Positions 9,868 through 18,735 of a DNA stretch of 64,000 nt are shown in pieces. Each line of letters begins with the position of its first letter. Within the stretch, counting starts at the first letter, position 1. The translations under genes were made by a program, and so were the position numbers. The notes beneath the pieces are model-generated. The model made no database searches, was not told the DNA's origin, and saw nothing but the letters and a program-made list of their open reading frames with translations. This stretch comes from a virus: IMG/VR virus record IMGVR_UViG_3300036944_001289, positions 62,001-126,000 of that record, one strand, 5' to 3'.

Positions 9868-10347
9868 TCAATTAGTAAAGAACCCGGATTTATCTAAAGT
9901 ACCTTTAAATTTAACTTGTTGTGTTTTGAATCTTGGTATTACAATTGTAAAATCGATAATATATTGAGATTCATCAAAAAGAGGTGTGACATTTATATTT
10001 TTAATAGATATCCTAGGTTCAAACTTGGTAACTGCATTTAATATTGTTTCACCTACGAGTCTTGCACGTTGCTCTGTTACAGGTAAGAATAGAAGGTCCC
10101 CAAAGTTGCAGCCAAAAGGTGGATTTAATATTTTTTCCCCTGGTGATGTAGTTAGTATACTCGTTATTGAGTTCTTAATTGCACCTTCGTTATTGTCAAC
10201 TTGTATATCAGCAATTTGACGTATTTTAGCTAGCTCATCACTAAACGTTCTATTTAGCTGTAAATCCATTCTAATATCGGTGTATATATTAGTGTTACTT
10301 CTATTTGCATCTGTATTTTGTAAAAAATCTAGCACAATCTTTGCCAT
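9868..10347 (-). CDS. 25: Baseplate wedge subunit gp25
   Basis: This 159-residue protein has the GPW/gp25 family pattern: an N-terminal 'DLQLNRTFSDELAKIRQ' region, the central 'AIKNSITSILTTSPGEKILNP' segment that precedes 'FGCNFGDLLF', and 'EPRISIKNINVTP'. The last matches the conserved E-P-R motif of the family. In T4, gp25 is part of the inner wedge/sheath-initiating core of the baseplate, near gp53 and gp6. Length is slightly above T4 gp25 (132 aa). A TGTAAATA box lies 5 nt before the ATG, and the gene is divergent from the unknown gene at 10396. Confidence 0.92.
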   Translation of the reverse strand: MAKIVLDFLQNTDANRSNTNIYTDIRMDLQLNRTFSDELAKIRQIADIQVDNNEGAIKNSITSILTTSPGEKILNPPFGCNFGDLLFLPVTEQRARLVGETILNAVTKFEPRISIKNINVTPLFDESQYIIDFTIVIPRFKTQQVKFKGTLDKSGFFTN

Positions 10348-10352
10348 TTAAA

Positions 10353-10360
10353 TATTTACA
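10353..10360 (-). promoter_or_regulatory. Late-promoter-like box TGTAAATA (gp25)
   Basis: Minus-strand box 5 nt before the gp25 ATG. A plus-strand box at 10383-10390 serves the divergent gene. Confidence 0.6.
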
Positions 10361-10382
10361 TAGAGAGAAAAATATCAAACTT

Positions 10383-10390
10383 AATAAATA
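10383..10390 (+). promoter_or_regulatory. Late-promoter-like box AATAAATA
   Basis: Plus-strand box 5 nt before the ATG at 10396. Confidence 0.6.
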
Positions 10391-10395
10391 ATAAT

Positions 10396-11010
10396 ATGCA
10401 GAAAAAGTTTCTCACCCTTATAGAAAACACTATCGTACGTAATACTAATGGAGGCTTACTTGTTGGTGATGTTGTAAAATTAGCTGATGGCTTTAAAACT
10501 AAAGAAAAATTTAAGGAATTACCTGATATTACAAAGGAGAAAATATTAGACTTTTCTAAAAGTGATCTCAACTTGTTTATAACAGCAATTAAAACAGAAT
10601 ATCCTTCAAGCTACACTTCAAGTGAATTAAATAGGGGTGGTTGTTTTTATGTCGAAATAGCCCCAGAGTTAGCTCCAGGTTTACTAGATAGACAAAATAA
10701 AGTAACAGTTTGTGCTTCATTACTTATCCCAGATAATAATTACCCTAACTTACCAAAAATACCAGATTCAATAAGAAGAAAAGAAAAGATCAACATGAAA
10801 CCTATACCTGTTGGTGCTTATGAAGAGAATGAAGAGACTATAAATTCACCACATAACCAAACTTGCAAAACACAGCAAGGTGATAAACTAGGTTTAACAC
10901 AAAAGACATTACCCACAAAGAATACAGTTATTCCTTCTGAGACAGCAAAAGACCCCAAGATCAAACCGATCAAGGAGTCTTATGTTAATAACTATATGAA
11001 TGGTTTCTAA
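10396..11010 (+). CDS. Hypothetical late protein (204 aa)
   Basis: I do not recognise this family. The N-terminal third ('NGGLLVGDVVKLADGF') looks like a small beta-barrel. The middle is mixed alpha/beta. The last ~80 residues are polar and probably disordered (Thr/Lys/Pro-rich, 'PKIKPIKESYV'). It begins with a short amphipathic segment 'MQKKFLTLIENTIV' like other plus-strand late proteins here. A late box lies exactly 5 nt before its ATG. It is divergent from gp25 and converges on gp44, sharing 4 nt at the stops. A virion or assembly role is inferred from the promoter only. Confidence 0.7.
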   Translation: MQKKFLTLIENTIVRNTNGGLLVGDVVKLADGFKTKEKFKELPDITKEKILDFSKSDLNLFITAIKTEYPSSYTSSELNRGGCFYVEIAPELAPGLLDRQNKVTVCASLLIPDNNYPNLPKIPDSIRRKEKINMKPIPVGAYEENEETINSPHNQTCKTQQGDKLGLTQKTLPTKNTVIPSETAKDPKIKPIKESYVNNYMNGF

Positions 11011-11930
11011 ACCTTTTCTATTTGACAAAAGCAAGCAAACGCATTTATCTCTTTATCAACTACAAACGCATCTCTATATAAGTACTCACTAACTATTAAC
11101 ACAACCTGACGTTTAAAATCGTCAGGTTTTTCACTGTTATATATAAAGTTTAGGTACGACTTAAGCAAATTACTGTAGTCACCTTGAAATAGAGATTCAT
11201 TCTCTATTAGATGCTTTCTTAAATCTAAAACTTTCTTAGATGTTAATAGTTCATCTATCTTTTGTATGAGTGTATTATTTAACTTGATATCAGGAATTGA
11301 AAGAGTACCTGTTATCGAATATTTTTGAATACTATTGATAGCTTTTCTTAAATCAGGATAACTGTCTTTTATTACTTGGATTAAATATGGCTTTTGCTCT
11401 TGTGGTACGTTTATCTTTTCACTAACTAGTATAGATAGTAATTTCTTACCTATTGCGTTTATAGGTGGTGTAAGGTCAAAGTATTGAGTTCTACTTTGTA
11501 TCGCTGTTATATTTTTATGTTTATAGTTAGCTGTTAAAATAAATCTTGTATAAGATGCATGCTCTTCAATAGCGTTACGAAGACATTTCTGACCCTCGAG
11601 AGTTATACCATCAGCTTCATCTAATATAATAACCTTAATACCACCATCTATGGATCGTATTTGTGCAAAGTTTGTTACTTTATTTCTAATAGTATCGATA
11701 CCATTTTCATCTGACGCATTTATATATAGATACTGACATTTTAATATATCTTGTACAATTATTTTAGCAAGTGTTGTCTTACCAATACCAGGTGGGCCAA
11801 CAAACATTAGATGAGGAATATCATCTTTAATAGAAGAGAAGTACTTTCTATTCTCGTCGGTAAGTACCATATCATCTAATGTTTTAGGTCTAAATTTTTC
11901 AACCCACAATTTTTCAAAATTTTCAATCAT
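11007..11930 (-). CDS. 44: Clamp loader large subunit gp44 (AAA+ ATPase)
   Basis: This 307-residue AAA+ protein loads the gp45 sliding clamp at primer ends in the replisome. Visible motifs are the RFC-box-like 'LWVEKFRPKTLDDMVL' at the N-terminus, Walker A 'GPPGIGKTTLAK' (about 44-55), Walker B 'VIILDEADGI' (about 100), sensor 1 'RFILTANYKHKN' and the SRC-like arginine finger 'IQSRTQYFDL'. Length matches T4 gp44 (319 aa). Its start overlaps the stop of the small upstream gene by 4 nt (ATGA), suggesting coupled translation. The clamp gp45 is at 40.5 kb rather than adjacent as in T4. No gp62 (small subunit) was recognised next to it. Confidence 0.95.
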   Translation of the reverse strand: MIENFEKLWVEKFRPKTLDDMVLTDENRKYFSSIKDDIPHLMFVGPPGIGKTTLAKIIVQDILKCQYLYINASDENGIDTIRNKVTNFAQIRSIDGGIKVIILDEADGITLEGQKCLRNAIEEHASYTRFILTANYKHKNITAIQSRTQYFDLTPPINAIGKKLLSILVSEKINVPQEQKPYLIQVIKDSYPDLRKAINSIQKYSITGTLSIPDIKLNNTLIQKIDELLTSKKVLDLRKHLIENESLFQGDYSNLLKSYLNFIYNSEKPDDFKRQVVLIVSEYLYRDAFVVDKEINAFACFCQIEKV

Positions 11931-12193
11931 ATTATTTTATTATCTAAGATAAACTCACCTACGCAACCTAATATATAATCTACACGTTCCTTATCATCTT
12001 TTGGTAAATCAAATAAATCAAGAGATAAAGTACTGTCATTAATCCAAACAGTGATATCACTGTTTGGATGTATTACAACTTTAAACGAATAACCTTCCCA
12101 ATTTTTATTAAGTATGTCCATAATAATCCAGGAATCACACATATCACAAATCTGGCTACTCGATAAAATTTCTTTGTTTTTACTTTTTGACAT
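11927..12193 (-). CDS. Hypothetical protein between dUTPase and clamp loader
   Basis: A small soluble protein of 88 residues from the ATG at 12193, or 96 if an in-frame GTG at 12217 is used. It has a Cys pair in 'SQICDMCDSW' and aromatic-rich strands 'WEGYSFKVVIHP' and 'DITVWINDSTLSL'. I do not recognise it. It overlaps the 3' end of the dUTPase gene and its stop overlaps the gp44 start, so the three genes form a tight minus-strand operon. It might take the place of a small replication accessory factor, but the sequence does not show gp62 features. Confidence 0.6.
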   Translation of the reverse strand: MSKSKNKEILSSSQICDMCDSWIIMDILNKNWEGYSFKVVIHPNSDITVWINDSTLSLDLFDLPKDDKERVDYILGCVGEFILDNKII

Positions 12194-12632
12194 CAGATGA
12201 TCCAAAACCTTTTTCACCTCGATTAGTTTCGGTTACTTCAGTTGTCCATTCTGTATTTGCTTGTATTAGTGGATAAATTACAAACTGGGCAATTTTATCA
12301 CCAGCTTTAATTGACTGATCTTCAGTTCCAAAATTATATAACTTTATACCGCAATCTCCTCTGTAAGGGTTATCGATAATTCCTGCGTGTGGGAATATGT
12401 GTTTCTTAAAACCTATTCCAGACCTACCTTCTACTTTAAACCAGAATCCGGGCGTTATATAGCCCACCTTAAGACCTACAGGTACTACAGCCCACCCCTT
12501 TGCTGGAATTACCATATCTTCAACCGCTGTAACGTCATAACCAGAATCACCTACATAGGGTTCTTTATGATTAGGCATAGGTAATACAGCCTTTTCATTC
12601 GTTTTAATAAATTTAATTGTAACAGGATACAT
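12180..12632 (-). CDS. dut: dUTPase (deoxyuridine triphosphatase)
   Basis: This protein hydrolyses dUTP to dUMP and PPi, keeping uracil out of DNA and feeding dTMP synthesis (a ThyX gene is at 38.3 kb). All five trimeric-dUTPase motifs are visible in order: 'GDSGYDVTA', 'VEGRSGIGF', 'GIIDNPYRGDCGI' (catalytic Asp, uracil-binding loop), 'AGDKIAQFVIYP' and the C-terminal P-loop-like 'RGEKGFGSS'. I choose the ATG at 12632 ('MYPVTIKF'), giving 150 residues, the usual family size. An upstream in-frame ATG at 12668 would add 12 atypical residues. Confidence 0.95.
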   Translation of the reverse strand: MYPVTIKFIKTNEKAVLPMPNHKEPYVGDSGYDVTAVEDMVIPAKGWAVVPVGLKVGYITPGFWFKVEGRSGIGFKKHIFPHAGIIDNPYRGDCGIKLYNFGTEDQSIKAGDKIAQFVIYPLIQANTEWTTEVTETNRGEKGFGSSDVKK

Positions 12633-12692
12633 ATATATTCTATTATATAATAAAAATATTGAATTCAAGGGTATTTCAGATAAGTATTATTG

Positions 12693-13175
12693 ATGGATAA
12701 CAATACAGATACTAGTGACGTTGTTTCACAACTTATAGAACAGTTGAAAACTACTGCTTCTATTATAGATAAGAAGCAAAAAGATAGTGTTAGAGAAAGG
12801 TTATCCACAGATGATATTGAATCTTTAATTATCGATTCAAGTGCCAAATTAATAAAAGGTTCCGTAGACGCTGTAGATGATCTTAAACAGCTTGTACTTA
12901 CAGCTCCAAATGCTGAAGACGTTGAGGCATTATCTAAATTAGTAGCAGCTGCAGCTGCAGCAATAGAAAGTCTTAATAAAGTTTATAATACAAATCGTAA
13001 AGTTGAAGCTGCTAAGATGCTAAAGCAAATGGATATCGATAATAGACAAAAATTACAGCAAGTCGAAATTCAAGGTAAACTGACGATAAACCGTGAAGAG
13101 CTTATTAAGCAAATGTTAAACGATGCTAAGACAATCGATGTTACTGTAACAACGGTTACGCAAGAGTCTGCTTAA
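12693..13175 (+). CDS. Coiled-coil protein, possible small terminase subunit (gp16-like)
   Basis: This 160-residue, almost entirely helical protein has long heptad-like stretches and an Ala-rich helix ('LVAAAAAAIESLNKVY'). Size and layout (acidic N-terminus, central coiled coil with 'LTAPNAEDVEALSKLV', polar tail) resemble T4 gp16, the small terminase that forms a ring and activates gp17. The match is architectural, not residue-level. The large terminase gp17 is at 26-28 kb on the other strand, so adjacency gives no support. It converges with the gene at 13156 and overlaps it by 20 nt. I take the ATG at 12693 rather than an upstream TTG. Confidence 0.5.
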   Translation: MDNNTDTSDVVSQLIEQLKTTASIIDKKQKDSVRERLSTDDIESLIIDSSAKLIKGSVDAVDDLKQLVLTAPNAEDVEALSKLVAAAAAAIESLNKVYNTNRKVEAAKMLKQMDIDNRQKLQQVEIQGKLTINREELIKQMLNDAKTIDVTVTTVTQESA

Positions 13176-14040
13176 TTGTATTCTTAACGATGTTGAGGTC
13201 GTTTTTAAGTATATCTACATTTTTTGATATACCTTCCATATTTGTTATAGTGTACTTATAAAATATGGACTTTCTTTCAGGGTCTAAATCTTTAGGATTA
13301 AGCTGTTTGAAGAATGATATAAACTCATATAAATTTCCTAACACTAACTGCAACTTGTCTAGTATATCTAGTTGGTAGTAATTAATTCTATCGAAATATA
13401 ATATATCTGTAACAAGGTTATTACCATGAGGTGTAGTTGCAGTGTCTTTCGTATTGTTTACGATACCTGATAGAGAATATCTTAATAAAGAGTCTGTGGT
13501 ATAGGAAGCGCTTTTCAAAATAGATAATTCAGGTTTGGATATCTTATTCAATATTGTAGTAGGAATGCTATTTAAAATAAAATAGTTATCTTGATATACA
13601 TCGTAATATGGTGAGGTATTATTATCAAGTATACATGTAGTATCACCTATAATGCCTACATCGTCAGAAAAATCTACGAAAAGATTATTATTCTGAATAA
13701 TAGAAGAAACTATTGTTTTATATTGTTCAGATAGTGACTGATATTTTTCAATAAAGAACAATTTAAAAGTGTCGTCTATTTTTTTAGTACTTATTGGAGT
13801 ACCGGTATTATCGTATTGAGGTACAATAAAATTTGTAGAGTTTAGTAGGTTATATATTTTACCGTATTCTGATAGTACATTAGTGCTTGTTTTAGCCCGC
13901 TCAAAATCAATACTAAGTTTAAGCTCCGCAATATAGTTACTAAACGCACTTAATATTGTTGTTGTGTTGTTGTAATATTGTATTGATGTGTTTTGAATAA
14001 CATCTATATAATCCGGTAAAAGTGTGGTTTTATAACTCAT
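13156..14040 (-). CDS. Hypothetical baseplate-cluster protein (294 aa)
   Basis: Unrecognised. It is largely helical at both ends ('FSNYIAELKLSIDFERAK', 'LDKLQLVLGNLYEFISFF') and polar, with no membrane segment. Its ATG overlaps the stop of the hub-like gene upstream (ATGA), so it belongs to the baseplate/tail operon that runs from gp18 down to here. A baseplate or tail-assembly function is inferred from position only. Confidence 0.65.
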   Translation of the reverse strand: MSYKTTLLPDYIDVIQNTSIQYYNNTTTILSAFSNYIAELKLSIDFERAKTSTNVLSEYGKIYNLLNSTNFIVPQYDNTGTPISTKKIDDTFKLFFIEKYQSLSEQYKTIVSSIIQNNNLFVDFSDDVGIIGDTTCILDNNTSPYYDVYQDNYFILNSIPTTILNKISKPELSILKSASYTTDSLLRYSLSGIVNNTKDTATTPHGNNLVTDILYFDRINYYQLDILDKLQLVLGNLYEFISFFKQLNPKDLDPERKSIFYKYTITNMEGISKNVDILKNDLNIVKNTIKQTLA

Positions 14041-15581
14041 ATAATATCCTCATTTATCTTTGGGTCAGTAAAATGATATGTCTTTACTGCAATTATTTTA
14101 TCGTAAAATGAATTGTCCTTAAATACATGCTTTACATCTATGGTATAATAAATTCCAAGAAATTTATTATCAAAATCATTATCAATATACGAACCTCTTC
14201 TATCGATAGAAAAAAACCTACCACCACCTCTTGCTAAATTACCTTTTACTAATATCTCTACACCCATATTAAGAATAAGGGCGTTAAATAGTGCTTTATT
14301 TCTACCTTGACTTAAAAGTACTAAAGGGTCGTGATATGTTGAAAATATATTGTCAAATGTTTGATTTGTTTTCTTTAGTATATTGTTTATAAAGCTAGGG
14401 TATGGTTTTTGAAATTTACCTTTAAGCACATTAACATAGTTTGAAGTAAAATCTCTTTTTACTTCTTCAATATCACCATCTACACAATCCATTATAAACG
14501 ACTTATTTTCAAAATCATATGCATGCACTATCTTAGTTTTAACTTTGTTGGTATATATATCTGCAGGTACGTTGAAGAAATTTACTTCAATTACATCACT
14601 CATATCACCCATTTCAAGTGTTAAACTTGGCTTTTTAATATCATTTATAGATACGTTATCACTATTTTGTGCACCAGTTATGTTGAAATTTTCAATAAAC
14701 TCTGAACCACCTGCATCTAAATCTCCACGTTTAATATAAGCATTTCTAAATATATCAGCAGTACTTCTTAAAGTAAACTCACCAGTATAACTGTTCTTTT
14801 TAAATAAAGAAAAATCATTACTACTATCACCAGATACGTGTAAGCTTAAAAAGTAGTCAATATCATCCATTGCAGACATATCTGACGGTGATGAGAAAAA
14901 TAATTTATACGATCCTTGTTCAAAATTAGGAGTTGATCCATCTGCTGCAGTTTCAAACAGACTGTCTTCTTCAAGCGCTTTTGTAAGTATTGCTTTTATG
15001 CAATCACCTGTATAAGCTTCTCTAAGCGTATCACTTGACTGTGCTGTATTTACATTTTTAACTAAATCAGATGTTGTAAAGAATACTTTACGTTCTTTTA
15101 GAATTTGATAATCTAAGTCAACTATATCATATCTCTTTAATTTACCTTTATCCGAAGGTAAATTAGTTTCATTAGACAATACAAAGTAATAGTTTAACCC
15201 GAAGAATTCATTGAACTTATCATTGGGAGCGTTAAATTGATCTTCACCATCTAATAATGGTATTATAGTGATATATAAAATATCTCTACCATCACCTCTT
15301 ACCTTAAATCCAAAATTACGCTCAAAGTCACTGTTTAACTCTTTATTTGTGTCTTCTGATACGTATCTTTCTATAACGTCGTCGGTGTTATCTACTATAA
15401 TATAACCATCTAAGTAGAAATTAAAAATATTATCACTTAATGAAAGTTCTTTAATAGATGTTTTTGTTAGTGTAACTGCTGAATCAGCATTAAACAATAT
15501 AGCTCTAAATATATAATATTTGTTATCTATTATATATTTAAATTGATCGAATAACGATGTATCTCCTACTTTATACCTCAT
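14037..15581 (-). CDS. Baseplate central hub protein, gp27-like
   Basis: A 514-residue protein next to gp53 and the tube-cap gene. The C-terminal region ('LFNALILNMGVEILVKGN', 'GGRFFSIDR', then 'FLGIYYTIDVKHVFKDN') has the layout of the hub fold shared by T4 gp27 and P2 gpD: a small barrel strand with a V-x-G-N turn, followed by 'Y-x-I-x-x-V-x-H-x-F'. The N-terminal part has tandem beta-rich segments as expected for the pseudo-sixfold hub. The hub trimer connects the tail tube to the spike. No separate gp5 spike/lysozyme is seen in the window. The start overlaps the gp53 stop by 4 nt. Assignment is moderate because the family diverges strongly. Confidence 0.6.
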   Translation of the reverse strand: MRYKVGDTSLFDQFKYIIDNKYYIFRAILFNADSAVTLTKTSIKELSLSDNIFNFYLDGYIIVDNTDDVIERYVSEDTNKELNSDFERNFGFKVRGDGRDILYITIIPLLDGEDQFNAPNDKFNEFFGLNYYFVLSNETNLPSDKGKLKRYDIVDLDYQILKERKVFFTTSDLVKNVNTAQSSDTLREAYTGDCIKAILTKALEEDSLFETAADGSTPNFEQGSYKLFFSSPSDMSAMDDIDYFLSLHVSGDSSNDFSLFKKNSYTGEFTLRSTADIFRNAYIKRGDLDAGGSEFIENFNITGAQNSDNVSINDIKKPSLTLEMGDMSDVIEVNFFNVPADIYTNKVKTKIVHAYDFENKSFIMDCVDGDIEEVKRDFTSNYVNVLKGKFQKPYPSFINNILKKTNQTFDNIFSTYHDPLVLLSQGRNKALFNALILNMGVEILVKGNLARGGGRFFSIDRRGSYIDNDFDNKFLGIYYTIDVKHVFKDNSFYDKIIAVKTYHFTDPKINEDII

Positions 15582-15943
15582 TGTAATTGTGCTTTAATAC
15601 TATCTAGTATGGGTTTTATAAATTCTTTTTTAATAATTTTAATTGTTTTTCCTACTAATTTAGGGTCTTGTGGGTATTTAATTTCATTTACCACACATAT
15701 CAACCACCACAACTGCGTGGTACCATAAGCTTGATAACTCAATACAGAGAATGGTGTATTTTTTTGTATGTTATATGTGAAAAAATAATCATTATTGATA
15801 TCTTTAGGTAATGTAATCTTTTTTATAATGTTATAAAAATAAAAGTCTTTTTCACCTGTTTGATATAATTTGAATATGTTTTCATAACGATATAGCTCTA
15901 ACTCTTGTAAATCGTCTATATTATTCTGATAGTTACCGTCCAT
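15578..15943 (-). CDS. 53: Baseplate wedge subunit gp53
   Basis: This 121-residue protein has the gp53 core: 'YNIQKNTPFSVLSYQAYG' followed by 'TTQLWWLICVVNEIKYPQD', a LysM-like strand-helix-helix segment in which a residue pair around 'YG..QLWWLI..N' is typical of gp53/PF11246-type wedge proteins. In T4 gp53 clamps inner wedge proteins together during star formation. It lies between the hub-like and tube-cap-like genes and has a late box 5 nt before the ATG. Confidence 0.85.
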   Translation of the reverse strand: MDGNYQNNIDDLQELELYRYENIFKLYQTGEKDFYFYNIIKKITLPKDINNDYFFTYNIQKNTPFSVLSYQAYGTTQLWWLICVVNEIKYPQDPKLVGKTIKIIKKEFIKPILDSIKAQLQ

Positions 15944-15948
15944 ATGTA

Positions 15949-15956
15949 TATTTAAT
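15949..15956 (-). promoter_or_regulatory. Late-promoter-like box ATTAAATA (gp53)
   Basis: Lies 5 nt before the gp53 ATG at 15943 and overlaps the stop region of the upstream gene. Confidence 0.6.
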
Positions 15957-17092
15957 TATAAGGTTTGTTTTGTTATGGTTACAACGTTTCGTTGTAATCC
16001 TGCGAATAAGAAGTTTCTTGTCTCTTCATTTAGACCTGTAATTGTCATAGTTAGTTGATAAGCATCAGGTACAATAGTTGTAATATTTTCTATTATGCTG
16101 TTATCTTTACTTACTACATTGGGTACAGGTATCACCATTAATCTTCTATTACCTAAAAATTCTATATTTAGATTCTGAATATATGCATACGGTAATGATA
16201 CTACACCTGGTATATCAATACTGTATATTACAGGTAAGTCTATTATATTTTTATCATAACGACCCGGTCTATTTTGATATATTAAAGCAAATAATAATTG
16301 CCAATTATTCGATATATCTGAAAATGTACCTGTATTTAATAATGGAATTTTTACTGTGATAGATCTACCACTTTGACCGAATGCAAATTGCTGAGATTTT
16401 TCAATATAAGTACCTGGTTTAAGTAGACCTGCAAGATTTTTTGATATCTCACCTACATCTGAAACTATATCTAGTAGACCTGTGAATAGACCACCACTGC
16501 TCTCTAAATTGTATGATGCATTTGAATCAAAGTACTTATTATCAAAGTAAGGAAAGATATATTTGAATCCTGTGTCTTCGGTTATATACAACCCAGAGTA
16601 AGGTTCGAGTGCAGGATTATTAAAGGTACCTACAGCTGATTTAATACCATCAATCCCCCTTTTTAACGACTCTATAGACTGTTTACCAATTTCTGACTCT
16701 TTAAATGCCTGTATTGCTTTATCAGTTATCCCACCTGTTGCGATACCACCTAGCTCAGTAAGTGATTTTGCAATAGTTGCACCACCGTCCAATGTTGCAA
16801 AAACGCTATAAGCAGCATTAGCTATAGAATTATTTACAAGAATTCTTTTTTCATACATGTAAATTGGTGGTACGTCTAATCTAGCATTTTTTGGACTTTT
16901 AGTCCATTGAAAATCTTTTATTACATCTATGTAGTCTGTAGACGCGGCATCGGCTCCGTAATTTTTAAAACGTAACTGAGATACATCTGCACCATTTACT
17001 TGTGCAGATGTAACAGGTGAAGAATTACCTCTTGTTAATATAGGTAAAGCGCCGTTTCCTTGCGGTGGTAATGTTAAGGTCCAAAGATTCAT
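15956..17092 (-). CDS. 48: Tail tube cap protein, gp48-like
   Basis: A 378-residue protein with a tube-related C-terminal half: 'SGRSITVKIPLLNTG', 'WQLLFALIYQNRPGRYDK', 'YIQNLNIEFLGNRRLM' and 'IVPDAYQLTMTITGLNEE'. The 'NLNxEFLGxRR' followed by 'IPDAYxxxM' pattern is what T4-type gp48 baseplate tube-cap proteins show. Length matches T4 gp48 (364 aa). gp48 caps the hub and, with gp54, starts tube polymerisation. It sits directly after the tape measure gene, the T4 order 29-48. Confidence 0.75.
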   Translation of the reverse strand: MNLWTLTLPPQGNGALPILTRGNSSPVTSAQVNGADVSQLRFKNYGADAASTDYIDVIKDFQWTKSPKNARLDVPPIYMYEKRILVNNSIANAAYSVFATLDGGATIAKSLTELGGIATGGITDKAIQAFKESEIGKQSIESLKRGIDGIKSAVGTFNNPALEPYSGLYITEDTGFKYIFPYFDNKYFDSNASYNLESSGGLFTGLLDIVSDVGEISKNLAGLLKPGTYIEKSQQFAFGQSGRSITVKIPLLNTGTFSDISNNWQLLFALIYQNRPGRYDKNIIDLPVIYSIDIPGVVSLPYAYIQNLNIEFLGNRRLMVIPVPNVVSKDNSIIENITTIVPDAYQLTMTITGLNEETRNFLFAGLQRNVVTITKQTL

Positions 17093-17093
17093 A

Positions 17094-18716
17094 TTATGTG
17101 TAAGCTCGTTGTAGGTCTCTTATAGAGGTTGTTTGAAATACATTTGTGACAGTATTATTTGTAGATACTACGCTATTATTGTTATTATTAATATTGGATA
17201 TTTTATTAGCTAATTCAGCTAATAATCTCTTGCTTTCATCTAATATTTCTAATTGCTTATATAATAGCTTATTGGATTCATCTGTTGCCTGTTTTAGTTT
17301 AACTAAATCTTGACTATTACTATCTACACCACCATCTACAGACTCGTAATTGATTGGGTTGATAGATTCGTCTGCATCTTCAGGGAAAGGATCTTTGTTA
17401 GTATCTTCTATATCTATTTTAGTCGGGAAGGGTATTTGATTAGGAGATGCTTCATCGGTTAGTGCATCTATGTTTTCTTCTTTATTTGCTTTTGCTTTTT
17501 CTATTTTAAGTTTTTCTGTAGCTGCTTTTTCTTCTGCTTCAGACTTTGCAATCTCTGCTTCTATACCTGGTATATCCAGACCCATTACAGACGCTAGTTT
17601 ACCTTTGACACTAACACCAAAGATTTCAAAATCGGGTATCATATTCCAAAGACCTAGTACTAGTTTATTTTTTATCTTTTTAAAGAAATCTACTAACATT
17701 ACACCTTTTGGTTTTGCTTTACCTCCTGCTACATCTGAACCACCTGCTTTATAATCCAAGAAAGCATTTAATACGCCTAGACCTATACTTAAAGCGGTTC
17801 CATAACCAGGTACTATACTTGCTATACCCGAGGCTACGTCAATTAACCCACCAACGACATCACCCTTTTTAAATCTAGTATATGCAGAGTACCAATCAAT
17901 TAAACTTCCAATACCTGGTATTCTTCTCAAGATCGGTTTAAGTATTTTTGAAGCACCACTAAGAATTTTTGTAAAAAGGTCTTTACCTAAACCTTTAGTG
18001 ATACCTATAAAAGGCTTTAATAGTCCTGTTGTAAGTCTTTTAAAACCTTCTTTTATAGGTCCAAATATTTTTTTGAAAAAATCTATAGGCATTATAGACT
18101 TTACTTTATTTAAAATAAAACCTATACCTTTCATTACTGTTAATGCAACTTTCTTAAATGCACCTTTTAGTCCAGAAAAACCACTCTCAATCAAATCGAG
18201 TGGTAGTAGATTTTTGATAAACTTTAATAACCCTGAAACCTTTTTAAGTAAAACGTTACGCATCCACTTTATACCCGCTAATATACCACCTTTACCTAGT
18301 AGTGTGAGTAAACCTTTTAGTGGGCCATCATTTAATAACCCCATAATAAGTGCCGCTAATCCGCTAAGTATTAATAGTGCAGGCCCTATTAAACCTTTTA
18401 TAAATTTCATAAAACCACTGTCCTCCTTAACAGCTTCTTCCTTTTTAATTGTTTTTGCTGTAGGTATTAGTGATTTTAACTTTCTTAAAGCTTTAACCCC
18501 GATATCATCTAAAGACATCGGTATCAACTCCTTAACAACACTTTCTTGTTTAGGATTTTGTCGAATATTGTTACCTAAGACATTTTTTACATTTTCAGGT
18601 GCCTTTTTTGATTTATCAGAGATAGGCTTATCTTTAGACGCAGCAATATGTTCTGACAATCTTCCTGTTGTTTGTGTTAGTAATAATAATACATCAGCTA
18701 GACTTCTATCTGCCAT
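17094..18716 (-). CDS. 29: Tail tape measure / baseplate hub protein gp29
   Basis: A 540-residue protein (T4 gp29 is 590) with a helical, Lys/Leu-rich middle, several hydrophobic stretches ('GPALLILSGLAALIMGLL'), and the diagnostic 'GIGSLIDWYSAYTRFKKG' plus 'DVVGGLIDVASGIASIVPG' region. The latter resembles the membrane-active segment found in T4-type tape measures. The C-terminal 60 residues form a coiled coil with poly-Asn. It sets tail length and is probably ejected with DNA. A late box lies 5 nt before the ATG. Position between two chaperone-type genes and gp48 fits. Confidence 0.85.
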   Translation of the reverse strand: MADRSLADVLLLLTQTTGRLSEHIAASKDKPISDKSKKAPENVKNVLGNNIRQNPKQESVVKELIPMSLDDIGVKALRKLKSLIPTAKTIKKEEAVKEDSGFMKFIKGLIGPALLILSGLAALIMGLLNDGPLKGLLTLLGKGGILAGIKWMRNVLLKKVSGLLKFIKNLLPLDLIESGFSGLKGAFKKVALTVMKGIGFILNKVKSIMPIDFFKKIFGPIKEGFKRLTTGLLKPFIGITKGLGKDLFTKILSGASKILKPILRRIPGIGSLIDWYSAYTRFKKGDVVGGLIDVASGIASIVPGYGTALSIGLGVLNAFLDYKAGGSDVAGGKAKPKGVMLVDFFKKIKNKLVLGLWNMIPDFEIFGVSVKGKLASVMGLDIPGIEAEIAKSEAEEKAATEKLKIEKAKANKEENIDALTDEASPNQIPFPTKIDIEDTNKDPFPEDADESINPINYESVDGGVDSNSQDLVKLKQATDESNKLLYKQLEILDESKRLLAELANKISNINNNNNSVVSTNNTVTNVFQTTSIRDLQRAYT

Positions 18717-18721
18717 GTAAT

Positions 18722-18729
18722 TATTTAAT
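18722..18729 (-). promoter_or_regulatory. Late-promoter-like box ATTAAATA (gp29)
   Basis: Minus-strand box 5 nt before the tape-measure ATG at 18716. Confidence 0.6.
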
Positions 18730-18735
18730 ACTAGA

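Noticed and set aside
11927-12193. Clamp loader small subunit gp62
   Set aside because: Only position suggests it; no gp62-like sequence was recognised and in T4 gp62 follows rather than precedes gp44.
17998-18720. 240-aa plus-strand ORF
   Set aside because: Antisense shadow of the tape measure gene; composition (Pro/Ser/Ile) follows from Lys/Gly/Leu codons on the other strand.
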